Source of the DNA: Bradyrhizobium sp. BR13661
GTDB lineage: Bacteria; Pseudomonadota; Alphaproteobacteria; Rhizobiales; Xanthobacteraceae
Assembly: GCF_029892425.1 (NCBI RefSeq)
Contig: NZ_JARXWB010000005.1
Coordinates: 62,001-126,000 of the forward strand
Length of the DNA: 64,000 nt
Direction of reading: 5' to 3'
Positions 8,035 to 17,034 of this stretch are shown one piece after another. Numbering within the stretch: position 1 is the first letter of the stretch; every line of letters starts with the position of its first letter. The position numbers and the translations under genes are program-made. The notes beneath the pieces were generated by a model, which saw only the letters and a list, made by a program, of their open reading frames with translations, was not told the DNA's origin and did not search any database.

Positions 8035-8430
8035 CTAGCCGGTCACACGATCCGCCACCAACAGACCCGCGGTCGACGAGACCGCGGTCACCACCGCGCC
8101 CCATGTGATGTCCAAAACGACGACGGGCCAGGTCCAGTGCTTGAGCAGTGACAGCGCAGTCAGCTCGAAGGTCGCGTAGCAGAACAAGCCGAATAGCGCG
8201 CCATATAGTATCGTCGATTGCCAAGTCGCAGTCGACGTGCCGCTCACGAACACCAAAACACCGACGACGTAGATCAGATAGAAGAGGACGGCAGGAAGGG
8301 GCCTGACGTCGCCCAGCATGCTGCCGACCTGAGCGGCGAAAAATCCCTTGGCGATCAGGCCGAGGAACAGGAAGTCCAGCCCGGTCAGGACGATCAGGGT
8401 TGCGACATAGAGCACGGCGATACGGTTCAC
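8035..8430 (-). CDS. DUF2177-family membrane protein
   Basis: A 131-residue integral membrane protein with about four hydrophobic segments. LDFLFLG near the N-terminus, FYLIYVVGVLVF in the middle and GALFGLFCYATFELTALSLLKHW followed by DITWG match DUF2177. Function is unknown for the family. The start is GTG with a strong GGGAGG 6 nt upstream. It converges on the peroxiredoxin, whose stop is only a few bases away. Confidence 0.88.
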   Translation of the reverse strand: MNRIAVLYVATLIVLTGLDFLFLGLIAKGFFAAQVGSMLGDVRPLPAVLFYLIYVVGVLVFVSGTSTATWQSTILYGALFGLFCYATFELTALSLLKHWTWPVVVLDITWGAVVTAVSSTAGLLVADRVTG

Positions 8431-8522
8431 TGGCGGCCTCCCTGCCCGCAGGTTTCGCGGACAGTCATGTTGCCATCAGTTACGCCACGGCGGGCTGCTG
8501 GTTTCAGCCCACCAATCCGGGA

Positions 8523-10253
8523 TCAAGCCGCTTGCACGCGATCGAGGAAGCTGTCGACCTCGGCCTTGAGGTGAAGGCTCTCGCCCGACAGCGCCTGGGC
8601 GGAGGCAAACATCCGGCTCGACGTCTCACCGGTCTCGCTCGCGCCCTCGGCCGCCTGACGGACATTGACGACGACGTCAGCGGTGCCCGAGGCCGCGGCG
8701 CGAACGCTGGCCGCGATGTTTTGGGTAGCGCTGCGCTGCTGCTCGACCGCCGCCGAGATCGAGGCCGCGATGCCGCTGATGCGCTCGATGGTCTCGGTGA
8801 TCGCCTTGATGGCCGTCACCGACTCCTCGGTCGCAAGCTGCATGCTCGCGATCTGGGTCGATATCTCGTCGGTTGCCTTGGCGGTCTGGCCGGCGAGCGT
8901 CTTGACCTCCTGGGCCACCACCGCAAAGCCACGCCCGGCATCACCCGCGCGCGCGGCCTCGATGGTGGCATTCAGCGCCAAGAGGTTGGTCTGCTCGGCG
9001 ATCGAAGTGATCAGCTTGACCACGTCGCCGATGCGGGAGCCTGCTTCCGAAAGCTGCGCGATGCGCTGGTCGGTGGCCTCGGCCTGCTGCACCGCCTCGG
9101 CCGAGATCGCGTTGGATTCCTGCACCCGACGGGTGATCTCGGAGATCGACTGCGACAGCTCGTCCGAGGCTGACGCCGCCGAACGGACGTGATCGGAGGC
9201 CTGCTCGGAGGCGCCGGCCGACTTCGCCGACAGGTCGGCCGTGGATCGCGCAGTATCGGTCAATTGCCGGGCCACGCGCTCGAATTCGCTCGAGGAATGC
9301 AGCACCTTGTCAAGGATGCCGCCGACGCTGCCGCGGAATTGGCCGACGAAGTTGCGCAGATCCGCCTTGCGTTGTTCGATCGCCGCGGCCGCGGTCTCCG
9401 CCTGCTCGCTGCGCATCCGCGCCCGTTCCAGCGAATTACTCTTGAACACCGCCACCGTGCGGGCGATCTCGCCGATCTCGTCGCCGCGGTCCTCGCAATC
9501 GATCGCGACGTCACTCTGGCCGTTGGCAAGCGCCGTCAGCGAGCGCGTGACCGAGGTGAGCGGCCGGGTGACGCGGCGGACGACCAGCATGGTGAGCACA
9601 AGGACCAGCAACGCGGCGATACCGGCCGCGACAGCCATGCTCCAAATCGCCTGGGCGAGCATGCTCTCGTACTGCGCCATGGGGATGCCGACATAGAGGA
9701 TGCCGACGACCTTGCCGGCCGAGTCCGCAATCGGGAAGTAAGCGGTCATGAAGGACTTGCCGAACAGCGTGGCAGGCCCCTTATAAGCTTCGCCACGGCG
9801 CAGCAGCGCCTGCGCCGGATGGTCGGCGGCGAGCTGGGTGCCGACGGCGCGATCGCCGTTTTCCTTCTTCACATTGGTCGAGCGACGGACGAACTGCCCG
9901 CTCGCATCGTCAAACACGAACAGGGTCGCATTGCCGCCGACATAAGAGACCGCACGATCGACGATGGCGTGATCCTTGAAGTCCGGCATCTTGGCGATAT
10001 CGGCGCGCGCCACCGCACCATCCCGCATCGTGATCTTCGCGTCGGGAAAGACTTCAGCGAAGGTCAGCGCCAGCGTGCGCAGACTGACCTCGATGTCGCG
10101 CAGCGCGCGATCATTGAAGGCGGAGGTGAGCGACCAGTAGCCGGCGCCGACCACCAATGCGGTGTTCATCGCAATCAGCAGGACGGCACACAAGACAGCC
10201 TTGGTGCCCAGCTTGAATTGCGGCACGAACTTCGCCGTTAATGAGTTGGTCAT
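8523..10253 (-). CDS. Methyl-accepting chemotaxis protein with periplasmic Cache domain
   Basis: A 576-residue chemoreceptor: TM1 at about residues 18-40, a periplasmic Cache module at about 45-195 ([17 protein letters not shown], then [19 protein letters not shown], of the Cache_3/Cache_2 type), TM2 at about 200-222, a HAMP linker ([11 protein letters not shown] onward) and a long signalling domain. The hairpin tip [23 protein letters not shown] that contacts CheA/CheW is intact. No CheR-docking pentapeptide is visible at the end. The ligand is unknown. I used the ATG at 10253; an upstream start would add 13 residues. No che genes are nearby. Confidence 0.93.
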   Translation of the reverse strand: MTNSLTAKFVPQFKLGTKAVLCAVLLIAMNTALVVGAGYWSLTSAFNDRALRDIEVSLRTLALTFAEVFPDAKITMRDGAVARADIAKMPDFKDHAIVDRAVSYVGGNATLFVFDDASGQFVRRSTNVKKENGDRAVGTQLAADHPAQALLRRGEAYKGPATLFGKSFMTAYFPIADSAGKVVGILYVGIPMAQYESMLAQAIWSMAVAAGIAALLVLVLTMLVVRRVTRPLTSVTRSLTALANGQSDVAIDCEDRGDEIGEIARTVAVFKSNSLERARMRSEQAETAAAAIEQRKADLRNFVGQFRGSVGGILDKVLHSSSEFERVARQLTDTARSTADLSAKSAGASEQASDHVRSAASASDELSQSISEITRRVQESNAISAEAVQQAEATDQRIAQLSEAGSRIGDVVKLITSIAEQTNLLALNATIEAARAGDAGRGFAVVAQEVKTLAGQTAKATDEISTQIASMQLATEESVTAIKAITETIERISGIAASISAAVEQQRSATQNIAASVRAAASGTADVVVNVRQAAEGASETGETSSRMFASAQALSGESLHLKAEVDSFLDRVQAA

Positions 10254-10369
10254 GAATGGAACTACCCCCGGAATTCCTGCATATTCATGCAATTCGCTTA
10301 CGACCCCATTAACGCTGGTTCACACCGCCGCCCGCGGCATGCTTTCCAAGACGTAAACGAGGACGCGCC

Positions 10370-11815
10370 CTGCCCCCGCCAAGCCCCCCGCCTGTCATCG
10401 TCTGGTTCCGCGACGACCTCCGCTTGTCCGACCATCCCGCTTTGCACGCCGCCGCGAAATCCGGCGCGCCGGTGATCTGCCTCTATGTGCTGGACGATGC
10501 GGCCGGACGGGCACCGGGTGGCGCGGCCCGCTGGTGGCTGGCGCAGTCGCTGCGCGCGCTCGGCGCCGACATCGCCGCGCGCGGCGGATTCCTTGCCCTG
10601 CGCAAGGGACCGGCGGCCCGGGTGATCCCCGAGGTGGCGCGCGAGGCCGGCGCTGGCGCGGTCTATTGGAATATGATCGCTCAGGCGCCGCATCAGGCCG
10701 TCGAGAGACAGCTCGAAGCGTCGCTGGCAAAGCTCGGCGTGGACTCGCAAAGTTTCCCCGGCGATCTGCTCGTTCCCCCCTCGGCGATCCGCAACAAGGA
10801 AGGTAGAGGCCTGCGCGTATTCACGCCATTCTGGCGGCGGGTGCTGTCGCTTGGTGATCCACCCAAACCGCTGCCCGCGCCGACACAACTGCGCCCCGGC
10901 CCGAAGATCACCGGCGACACACTGGAGAGCTGGCAGCTCGAGCCGACCAAGCCGGACTGGGCCGGCGGCCTGCGAGAGAGATGGACGCCGGGTGAAGCCT
11001 CCGCTCGCGCCCGCCTGCGCGACTTCCTCAAGCGCACCGCCCGCAACTATGCCGGCGAGCGCGACCGCCCCGATCGCGAGGGCACCTCAGGCCTCTCGCC
11101 GCACCTGCGGTTCGGCGAGCTCAGCCCGCGCCAGGTCTTTCACGCCGCGCGTTTCGCCGCGGGGGAGAATCCGGCGATTGGATCCGGGATCGACAAGTTC
11201 CTGAGCGAGCTCGGCTGGCGCGAGTTCTGCCGCCACCTGCTCCACGATCACCCGAACCTCGCCACCGAGAACCTGCAAACCAATTTCGACGATTTCCCCT
11301 GGAAGACCGACAAGAAGGCCCTCGCCGCCTGGCAGCGCGGCCGCACCGGTTTCCCGATCGTCGATGCCGGCATGCGCGAGCTCTGGCACACCGGCATGAT
11401 GCACAACCGGGTCCGGATGGTGGTCGCCTCGTTCCTGGTGAAGCACCTCCTGATCGACTGGCGCGACGGCGAGGCCTGGTTCTGGGACACGCTGGTCGAT
11501 GCGGACGCCGGCAGCAATCCCGCCAACTGGCAATGGGTCGCCGGCTGCGGCGCCGACGCCGCACCCTATTTCCGCGTGTTCAATCCGGTCCTCCAGGGCG
11601 AAAAGTTCGATCCCGACGGAACCTATGTCCGGCGCTGGCTGCCGGAGCTGAGGGACGTGCCGGCGAAGCTGATCCACCAGCCCTGGCAGGCGACGCCGAT
11701 CGAGCTTGCAAGCGCCGGCGTCACGCTCGGCAAGACCTACCCGCAGCCGATCATCGATCATGCCAAGGGACGCGAGCGCGCGCTCGCCGCTTACGCAAAT
11801 ATCCGCAAAGGTTGA
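10370..11815 (+). CDS. phrB: Deoxyribodipyrimidine photolyase (cryptochrome/photolyase family)
   Basis: About 481 residues, a usual class I CPD photolyase length. The N-terminal alpha/beta domain opens with VIVWFRDDLRLSDHPAL; the FAD domain holds FLSELGWREFCRHLL, GRTGFPIVDAGMRELWHTGM, HNRVRMVVASFLVKHL and NPANWQWVAGCG, all diagnostic. The enzyme repairs cyclobutane dimers using light. The start is odd: the first ATG/GTG/TTG in frame (TTG 10424) would remove the first beta strand, WFRDDLR. A CTG at 10370 has GAGG 7 nt upstream and restores the family N-terminus, so I place the start there. The usual antenna-region motif NRRYEP is absent (it reads NMIAQAP). Confidence 0.9.
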   Translation: MPPPSPPPVIVWFRDDLRLSDHPALHAAAKSGAPVICLYVLDDAAGRAPGGAARWWLAQSLRALGADIAARGGFLALRKGPAARVIPEVAREAGAGAVYWNMIAQAPHQAVERQLEASLAKLGVDSQSFPGDLLVPPSAIRNKEGRGLRVFTPFWRRVLSLGDPPKPLPAPTQLRPGPKITGDTLESWQLEPTKPDWAGGLRERWTPGEASARARLRDFLKRTARNYAGERDRPDREGTSGLSPHLRFGELSPRQVFHAARFAAGENPAIGSGIDKFLSELGWREFCRHLLHDHPNLATENLQTNFDDFPWKTDKKALAAWQRGRTGFPIVDAGMRELWHTGMMHNRVRMVVASFLVKHLLIDWRDGEAWFWDTLVDADAGSNPANWQWVAGCGADAAPYFRVFNPVLQGEKFDPDGTYVRRWLPELRDVPAKLIHQPWQATPIELASAGVTLGKTYPQPIIDHAKGRERALAAYANIRKG

Positions 11816-11883
11816 GGGTTGCTTTGACACAATTATGAAACCCGCTATCGTCATCGCTCCATGCAAACCGTGGGGGACACGAA

Positions 11884-12156
11884 ATGGACGACGTAACTGC
11901 AGTTGAGCCGACAATCGAAGCAGCAGTGCCTGCTGCCGAGCCGCCGAAGGCGGCTCCCAAGCCTGCAGCAAAGAAGGCCAAGAAGGCTGCAAAGAAGGCT
12001 GCGAAGAAAGTAGCGCCGAAGAAGGCTGCGAAGAAATCGAAGAAGACCGCCAAGAAGTCGGCGAAAAAGGCTGCCAAGAAGACCGCGAAGAAGGCTGCCA
12101 AGAAAACAGCGAAGAAAGCCGCCAAGAAGAAGAAGGCCAAGAAGGCCAAGCGCTGA
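11884..12156 (+). CDS. Histone H1-like Lys/Ala-rich DNA-binding protein
   Basis: A 90-residue protein with an acidic, Pro/Ala-rich head (residues 1-26) and a tail built from AAKK/TAKK-type repeats (residues about 27-90; roughly half Lys). It resembles the C-terminal domain of eukaryotic H1 and bacterial proteins such as Hc1 and AlgP. Such tails bind DNA without sequence specificity and help compaction. The repetitive coding sequence is prone to length changes by slippage. It follows the photolyase on the same strand by 68 bp. Confidence 0.85.
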   Translation: MDDVTAVEPTIEAAVPAAEPPKAAPKPAAKKAKKAAKKAAKKVAPKKAAKKSKKTAKKSAKKAAKKTAKKAAKKTAKKAAKKKKAKKAKR

Positions 12157-12174
12157 TCGCGGCTTCAGAGCAAG

Positions 12175-12199
12175 TCTCCGGGTGCGGGGCGCCCGGAGA
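12175..12199 (+). terminator. Hairpin after the H1-like gene
   Basis: TCTCCGGG (12175-12182) pairs perfectly with CCCGGAGA (12192-12199) across a 9-nt loop, 18 nt past the stop. There is only a weak T-run after it. Confidence 0.5.
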
Positions 12200-12216
12200 T
12201 TCCGCCCGAAGACGCC

Positions 12217-12954
12217 CTAGCCTCCCCGCTTGGACTTGCGGCGACCCGGATGATGGACGCCTTTCGGATCGCGAAACTCGCTGCGATGACCCCGCCGGTC
12301 CTCCTTCGCGAAACGCCGTCGCTTTCCCGGTGAACCGAACGCCCTGATCACCTTCCTGCCGTTGACTTTCTTGATGACGTAGCCACCCTCGGTCATCGAG
12401 AACGGCGCCTTGAGCGTCCCCTTGTGGTCGAACTTCGTGCCGCGGGGATGCTTGAACGGCTCGAACCAGGACGGATAGACGAAGTTCGACATCGGCCATC
12501 CATCGACGTCGAACGTGTCCTCCTCAACAGCGTCGCAGACTTCATAGGCGAATTGGGTGTTCCGATTCTTGTCGGCCCAGAGATTGGCCATGGGATCCAG
12601 CACCATCTCGAACAGCTCGTGTGAGGCCGCGACGCTGATCGGCTCGCCATTCAGCGCCTCGACGAAGATCTTCGAGATCGGCTGGCCGCGATGGGTCAAC
12701 TCATGACGTCCGAGCATGTTCTTGTGCAAGGCATTGTCAAAATAGACCAGCTGCCAGTCGGTCCGCTCTGGTTTGCGCGTGACATAGAGATCGACCGGAC
12801 AGCCCCACACCGGAAGGAAATGCTTGTCGTAGCACTTTTGCAGCGCCGCGGTGAGCTGGCGCATCTCTCCCTCGTCGATCTTTGCATAGTTGATGCAGGC
12901 GATCCGAACCGGCTTCATGGATCTGCCGAGCAGTGCACGTCTCGCCTTTTTCAT
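12217..12954 (-). CDS. Protein of unknown function with HELFE zincin-like motif
   Basis: About 245 residues, basic at the C-terminus (GKRRRFAKEDRRGHR, GRRKSKRGG). The central SHELFEMVLDP contains HExxE, a pattern found in some zincin-like domains; whether it binds metal is not shown. Upstream parts (ACINYAKIDEGEM, CYDKHFLPVWGCPVDLYV) do not match a family I can name. The start is uncertain: ATG 12954, GTG 12963 and ATG 12918 are all possible and none has a strong RBS. Confidence 0.65.
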   Translation of the reverse strand: MKKARRALLGRSMKPVRIACINYAKIDEGEMRQLTAALQKCYDKHFLPVWGCPVDLYVTRKPERTDWQLVYFDNALHKNMLGRHELTHRGQPISKIFVEALNGEPISVAASHELFEMVLDPMANLWADKNRNTQFAYEVCDAVEEDTFDVDGWPMSNFVYPSWFEPFKHPRGTKFDHKGTLKAPFSMTEGGYVIKKVNGRKVIRAFGSPGKRRRFAKEDRRGHRSEFRDPKGVHHPGRRKSKRGG

Positions 12955-13045
12955 GGAAATCACCGGGTGAAAGGGAAACTGAAATGGGCCCAGCCTAGCA
13001 TGACGGCGCGGCGCACGTCAGGGATGTATTCCGGTCATCCGACGC

Positions 13046-13918
13046 CTAGACGCGCCTGTTGACCACGAAGACGGCCGTCGCGCACATCGCCATGCCGCCA
13101 ATCGCCAGCGCATCCAGCCTCTCCCCGAACAGCAGATAAGCCATCAGCGCCGTGACCGCCGGGACCAAGTAGAACAGGCTGGCAACAGCCGTCGCGGCAG
13201 CATGGCGGATCAGCCAGTACAACAGGCCGATCGATCCGATCGAGAGCGCAACGGCAAGCCAGCCAAGCGCAAGCACAAACTCCCGCGTCCAGTGCACCAC
13301 GCGATCCTCGAACAGGAAGGCGCCGGCGGCAAAGAAGATGGTGACGGCGACGTATTGCACGAGATTGCCGGCGCGCCAGTCGATGTGATTGCAGTAGCGG
13401 CGCTGGTAGAGCGTGCCGAGCGTGATGCTGATCAGCGAGACCACCGAGGCAAGCCAGCCGAGTCCGGCCTCTCCCGTCATGGGGCGATCGTGCAGGATCA
13501 GCGCCACGCCGCCGAGCCCAAGCAGCAGGCCGCCCCATTGCACCGGCGTCACCTTCTCGCCGAGCCAGCGGTTGGCGATGGTCGAGGTCAGGATCGGCTG
13601 CAGGCCTGGAATGAGCGCGGAGAGCCCCGCCGGAATTGAGTGCGCGATCGCAATCGCGGTGCCGCCGAGATAGAAGCCGTGGACCAGGATGCCAGCCACC
13701 GCGCTGTGCGCGATGCCGGTACGATCAGGCCATTTCGGCCGGGCGACGCCTGCGATGATGGCCATCAGGCAGACCACCACGGCCATGCGGATGGCGAGAT
13801 AGGTCAAGGGATCGGCGTTGTTGATGACGTATTTCGTGCCGATGAAGCCGGTGCTCCAGAGCAGCACGAACAGGACCGGCGCCGCCCGCGCGGCCAGATT
13901 TTCCTGGTTATGATTCAT
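13046..13918 (-). CDS. DMT-superfamily (EamA) transporter
   Basis: A 290-residue inner-membrane protein with about ten hydrophobic helices in two EamA repeats. VLLWSTGFIGTKYVI opens the first, and SLISITLGTLYQRRY followed by FEDRVVHW lies around the start of the second. The last segment is LFYLVPAVTALMAYLLFGERL, the EamA signature. Likely an exporter of small metabolites; substrate unknown. The ATG at 13918 begins MNHNQENLAARAAPVLF; a longer version adds 17 residues with no transporter character. Confidence 0.88.
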   Translation of the reverse strand: MNHNQENLAARAAPVLFVLLWSTGFIGTKYVINNADPLTYLAIRMAVVVCLMAIIAGVARPKWPDRTGIAHSAVAGILVHGFYLGGTAIAIAHSIPAGLSALIPGLQPILTSTIANRWLGEKVTPVQWGGLLLGLGGVALILHDRPMTGEAGLGWLASVVSLISITLGTLYQRRYCNHIDWRAGNLVQYVAVTIFFAAGAFLFEDRVVHWTREFVLALGWLAVALSIGSIGLLYWLIRHAAATAVASLFYLVPAVTALMAYLLFGERLDALAIGGMAMCATAVFVVNRRV

Positions 13919-14007
13919 TGCCGCCCTCATTGCCCGAGCGGGGACGGCGCGGCAATGCGAATTTCGCATGCTGCGCTGCGACGGACGCGGCGGCTCAGAT
14001 CAGCCGA

Positions 14008-14454
14008 TCACCATTCTTCCGGACAGGGATCGATGATCTTCCAGAGATCGACCCCGTTCTTGATCTTCTTCATGTCGGTAGTGAGCCCGCCATTGCGGCG
14101 GATCCAGTCCTTCACTGTGTCGGGATAGTAGGACATCAGGTCGGATGTCCCTTCCGAGCTCGTGACCTTGATGCCGAAGGTGAAGGCCTTGTCGTAGTAG
14201 GCCTGGTGGAAGCCGAGGCTTGCCTTTGGCGTCACGCAGATCTTGTTCAGCGGCACGATGCCGAGCACGAGCGTGCAGGCCGAGTTGCAGATGCCGTCGA
14301 TGATCACGCGCTCACCGGTGTCGCGGACGCGCTTGTACTTGACCTTGTACTCTTCGACATAGCCGCCATGGTCGCGGGTGATATGCAGCTCGGCGCGCGC
14401 TGGCGCGGCAGCAGCGACGAAGAGCAACAGCAGGCTGAGGAGCGTGATGCGCAT
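14008..14454 (-). CDS. Secreted ClpP/crotonase-fold protein, protease-like
   Basis: A 148-residue protein with a signal peptide (MRITLLSLLLLFVAAAAPARA). The mature part contains RVIIDGICNSACTLVLG, then KASLGFHQAYY. The spacing of the Ser in NSACT and the later His in GFHQ matches the nucleophile and base of the ClpP/SppA/crotonase fold seen in small periplasmic proteins of alphaproteobacteria. Four Cys are visible in the mature chain. Its role is unknown. A much longer in-frame extension upstream (to about 15,102) overlaps another gene and is not protein-like, so I chose the ATG at 14454. Confidence 0.7.
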   Translation of the reverse strand: MRITLLSLLLLFVAAAAPARAELHITRDHGGYVEEYKVKYKRVRDTGERVIIDGICNSACTLVLGIVPLNKICVTPKASLGFHQAYYDKAFTFGIKVTSSEGTSDLMSYYPDTVKDWIRRNGGLTTDMKKIKNGVDLWKIIDPCPEEW

Positions 14455-14760
14455 GGCAGCGTGACGACGAAAACCTTGCAGGAATGAACCGGCCCCGAAG
14501 AGCCCCCAATGAAAACCCCAAGGAGCCGGCGGGAGGAATCTTTGACCGGATTCTCTTTGGCCATACTTGTGTGGGGAATTCGTTAAGCATCCCGAAAAGG
14601 CCAAAAATGGGCAGGCTCCGCTCCCATTTCCGGCATTTCTGTCACACTTGCCCGGGAATCTGCAGGATCGGACCCGATTTCCCCGCCCCGGACGGGTGCC
14701 CCGGCGACCCGAAATAGCTATAGATGGCTGAGCTATTCGTGCAGGTTCCGGAGAATCGAG
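14455..14760. other. Divergent intergenic region
   Basis: 306 bp with no gene. AATAGCT (14713-14719) and AGCTATT (14731-14737) form a 7-bp inverted repeat with an 11-nt centre about 25 bp before the next start, a possible operator or leader hairpin. TATAGA at 14719-14724 could be a -10 box but has no convincing -35. Confidence 0.5.
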
Positions 14761-15024
14761 ATGAGCAAGTTGAAGCTTGTAGCCGCGGTTGCTGCCCTGT
14801 CGGCCGCAATCCTCGCCCCCAGCCTCGCGGAGGCGCGGGTGCACCACCGGTACCACCGCTCCTACGCCAACCCGCTGCCCTACCCGATCAGCTATCTGCA
14901 TAATTACGGCCCCGGAATTGAGCCCGGTACCTTCGCCTTCTACGACGGCCCATCGACCAACCACTGCTACCAGAGCGCTGCCGCCTATGTTGGCCAGGAC
15001 CGCCGGCGGCACCCCTGCTACTGA
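14761..15024 (+). CDS. Small secreted His/Tyr-rich protein of unknown function
   Basis: An 87-residue protein with a signal peptide (MSKLKLVAAVAALSAAILAP, cleavage near AEA). The mature chain of about 60 residues is rich in Tyr, His and Pro (VHHRYHRSYANPLPYPI) and ends with a Cys pair (NHCYQ and HPCY at the end). GGAG precedes the ATG at good spacing. I do not recognise a family. Confidence 0.65.
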   Translation: MSKLKLVAAVAALSAAILAPSLAEARVHHRYHRSYANPLPYPISYLHNYGPGIEPGTFAFYDGPSTNHCYQSAAAYVGQDRRRHPCY

Positions 15025-15252
15025 GGGACCCGCGGCGACCCGCCGATCCGCTCCGCACTTCGAATTATTCGAAGCGACAGCCTTGCCCCGCCTGCTTGGC
15101 ATGAGCCCTGGATGCTAATCTGGGTACCTGCGGTGGTCATGGCTACGGTGGGCTGGCTGAAGCTTTGTTCATCAGCATTACATTTCGGCTCCGCCACAAT
15201 TTGATCAGAACAACTTCGATATCCTGTATTGCGTAAGCGGAGGAAGAACATC

Positions 15253-15528
15253 ATGAATTCAAAGATTGGCCTCGTCGCCGCATCCTTGTTCGGTGCCCTC
15301 GCGGCATCGTCGCCGGCGTCGGCCATGCCTGTTGCGCCGGCGCCCGCGACGCCGCAAGTCTCGGGCATCGAGCAGGTCCGCATGGTCTGCAACGCCTGGG
15401 GACGCTGCTGGTGGCAGCCCAACGTGTATTACGGTTACGGCCCCGGATATTATGGGCCGCCGCGCTATTATGGTCCGCGTTATTATGGTCCGCGCTACTA
15501 TGGCTATTACGGCTATCGCCGCTGGTGA
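15253..15528 (+). CDS. Small secreted Gly/Tyr/Pro-rich protein
   Basis: A 91-residue protein: a signal peptide (cleavage after ASA), then a segment with two Cys (MVCNAWGRCWW), then a Tyr/Gly/Pro repeat tail (units such as YYGPRYYGPRYYG). Such low-complexity tails occur in small exported proteins of bradyrhizobia, with no known role. GGAGGAAG lies upstream of the ATG at 15253, making this a clear start. A strong terminator follows. Confidence 0.7.
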   Translation: MNSKIGLVAASLFGALAASSPASAMPVAPAPATPQVSGIEQVRMVCNAWGRCWWQPNVYYGYGPGYYGPPRYYGPRYYGPRYYGYYGYRRW

Positions 15529-15534
15529 TATCTC

Positions 15535-15555
15535 AAGGGGGCCCTCGGGCCCCTT
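15535..15555 (+). terminator. GC-rich hairpin terminator
   Basis: AAGGGG/CCCCTT and CCC/GGG pair with one bulged G around a 2-nt loop, 7 nt after the stop. A short T-run follows. Confidence 0.6.
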
Positions 15556-15655
15556 CGCATTTGCGAGATGGTGCACTCAGTCGATGCTGCTGGAGTGCTT
15601 CCAAAACTGATCTAGATCAAGGATGAAATCCGTCATTCGGTCATATGCTGGATCG

Positions 15656-15829
15656 ATGGCCGATTTGATCGTATTCCGATGCCCTCAGACGGGCATGAAT
15701 GTGCAAACACATCTCGAGAAGCAGAAGATCGAGGAAGGACGAAGTTTTGAGTCCTTCCCCTGCCCAGCGTGCACACGACTCCACTTCATCGACCTCGCCT
15801 CCGGCAAGCCGATGAACCGGGATCGTTGA
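15656..15829 (+). CDS. Small zinc-ribbon-like protein
   Basis: A 57-residue protein starting MADLIVFRCPQTG. It has two Cys-containing knuckles, FRCPQTGM and FPCPACTRLHF, suggesting a small metal ribbon (only three Cys, with His in the second knuckle as a possible fourth ligand). An ATG at 15623 would add 11 residues but has no proper RBS spacing. Proteins of this size and pattern occur widely in bradyrhizobia with no assigned role. Confidence 0.6.
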   Translation: MADLIVFRCPQTGMNVQTHLEKQKIEEGRSFESFPCPACTRLHFIDLASGKPMNRDR

Positions 15830-15971
15830 CGGCGGCATCGTTCCGACCTCGTGGAATGAGGTCCGCAATATTACGGCACTGAATCCTGTTTACTGAATCG
15901 TCAAGTATCGCCATTGATGGCCATGTAACGACGTTCATTTCATCGTCACATTGCAGCATCCGGCCAGACGC

Positions 15972-16943
15972 ATGTTTTTCGACGCTCTCGCCCCGTCCTC
16001 CGCGCTCCAGCTGACCCGGTTTACCGATATCGACGCGTTTCGGCCGGCCGAGTCCCTGGAGGATTCTCGAAGCATTCCCCTCGACGTCGCCAATTTCGCC
16101 GCGGCGCGAGCGATCGTAAACCTGCCGGCGTGCCGCATATTTGTGGCAAGGTCGTTTGCACGCATCCTGGAGACAACCTATCGCGCACCGGGCGGCATGG
16201 TGATCCTTCCAATGAGCGACGATCTGTGCGCCCGCTCGAGCGGAGTGGAGTTCGACTCGCGCTTCTTCGTCGCGTTGCGCGGCATTCATCACTGCCATTT
16301 CGTGGAGCCCAAGGTCAATCATCACGCGCTGATCATGTTCTCGCCCGCGCTCAGGGATCGCGGCTGGTTCGATCGCGCCGATGCATTGTGGGTTCGCATC
16401 GCCGATCCCGCCGCTCATCTCTACGCACGGCAGCTTGTGCAGGACATCCTGCGGACCGCGTCGGTCCAGCCGCACATGTTCGAGACGACCGAGGTCGCCG
16501 CCCATCTGCAGGAGGGGCTGCTGCTCGCTTTCGACGACCTGTTTCGAAGAATCCCGCTGGCAGAGTGCGGAGTTCCGAGCGCGGGCGCGCGCTCGGCCAG
16601 GCTCGTGCAGCAGATCGACGACTATGTCAGAGCCTACCCGACCGCTCCGATCTATACGGCCGATCTCGCCGATGAATTCGGCGTCTCGATCCGGACCCTC
16701 GGCGGCGCGGTGGCCAAGGTGCGAGGGATGAGCCTGCATCAATACATCCGCCTGAAGCGGCTTTGGGCGACACGCACACAACTGCTCAGGAGCGGCGGGG
16801 CATCGGTCGCCTCGTGTGCGCGCGCCCAAGGCTTCCATCACCTCGGCGAGTTTGCCGCAGCCTACCGCGCGACATTCCACGAGGCGCCCTCGGATACGCT
16901 GGCGCGGGCCCGGCAAGCCGGCTTTCCGACCAACCTAGCGTAA
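15972..16943 (+). CDS. AraC-family transcriptional regulator
   Basis: A 323-residue protein. The C-terminal 100 residues are an AraC HTH_18 domain: IYTADLADEFGVSIRTLGGAVAKVRGMSLHQYIRLKRLW is the first HTH, and ASVASCARAQGFHHLGEFAAAYRATFHEAPSDTL the second with its conserved F-x-x-x-Y-R-x-x-F-x-x-x-P pattern. The N-terminal 200 residues are an effector domain of unknown ligand. The ATG at 15972 is chosen over a TTG at 15951. Its regulated gene is not obvious. Confidence 0.88.
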   Translation: MFFDALAPSSALQLTRFTDIDAFRPAESLEDSRSIPLDVANFAAARAIVNLPACRIFVARSFARILETTYRAPGGMVILPMSDDLCARSSGVEFDSRFFVALRGIHHCHFVEPKVNHHALIMFSPALRDRGWFDRADALWVRIADPAAHLYARQLVQDILRTASVQPHMFETTEVAAHLQEGLLLAFDDLFRRIPLAECGVPSAGARSARLVQQIDDYVRAYPTAPIYTADLADEFGVSIRTLGGAVAKVRGMSLHQYIRLKRLWATRTQLLRSGGASVASCARAQGFHHLGEFAAAYRATFHEAPSDTLARARQAGFPTNLA

Positions 16944-16979
16944 CACAAGAATAACACTGGCCTAACACCAGCATAACAA
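16941..16979. repeat. Four TAACA(C) units with exact 11-bp period
   Basis: TAACAC at 16941, 16952 and 16963, and TAACAA at 16974. The first overlaps the TAA stop of the AraC gene. On the other strand it reads (G/T)TGTTA every 11 bp. See findings. Confidence 0.7.
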
Positions 16980-17034
16980 ACGCGTCAAATCCACCGCCGA
17001 TAAAAAGGCACGGGCGGCGGAGGACTGCCATCGA

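Noticed and set aside
9189..10241. 350-codon plus-strand frame opposite the chemoreceptor
   Set aside because: Antisense to an intact MCP with recognisable Cache, HAMP and signalling domains.
11905..12150. Treating the Lys/Ala repeats as a simple DNA tandem repeat
   Set aside because: The reading frame stays open with a start, an acidic head and a stop, matching H1-like proteins; the repetition is in the protein.
12217..12954. Calling the HELFE protein a metalloprotease
   Set aside because: Only the short HExxE motif supports it; no other zincin features can be recognised, so function is left open.
14455..15102. Upstream in-frame extension of the secreted ClpP-fold protein to 364 residues
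   Set aside because: It would cover an intergenic region and a plus-strand gene with its own RBS and signal peptide, and would bury the clear signal peptide starting at 14454.
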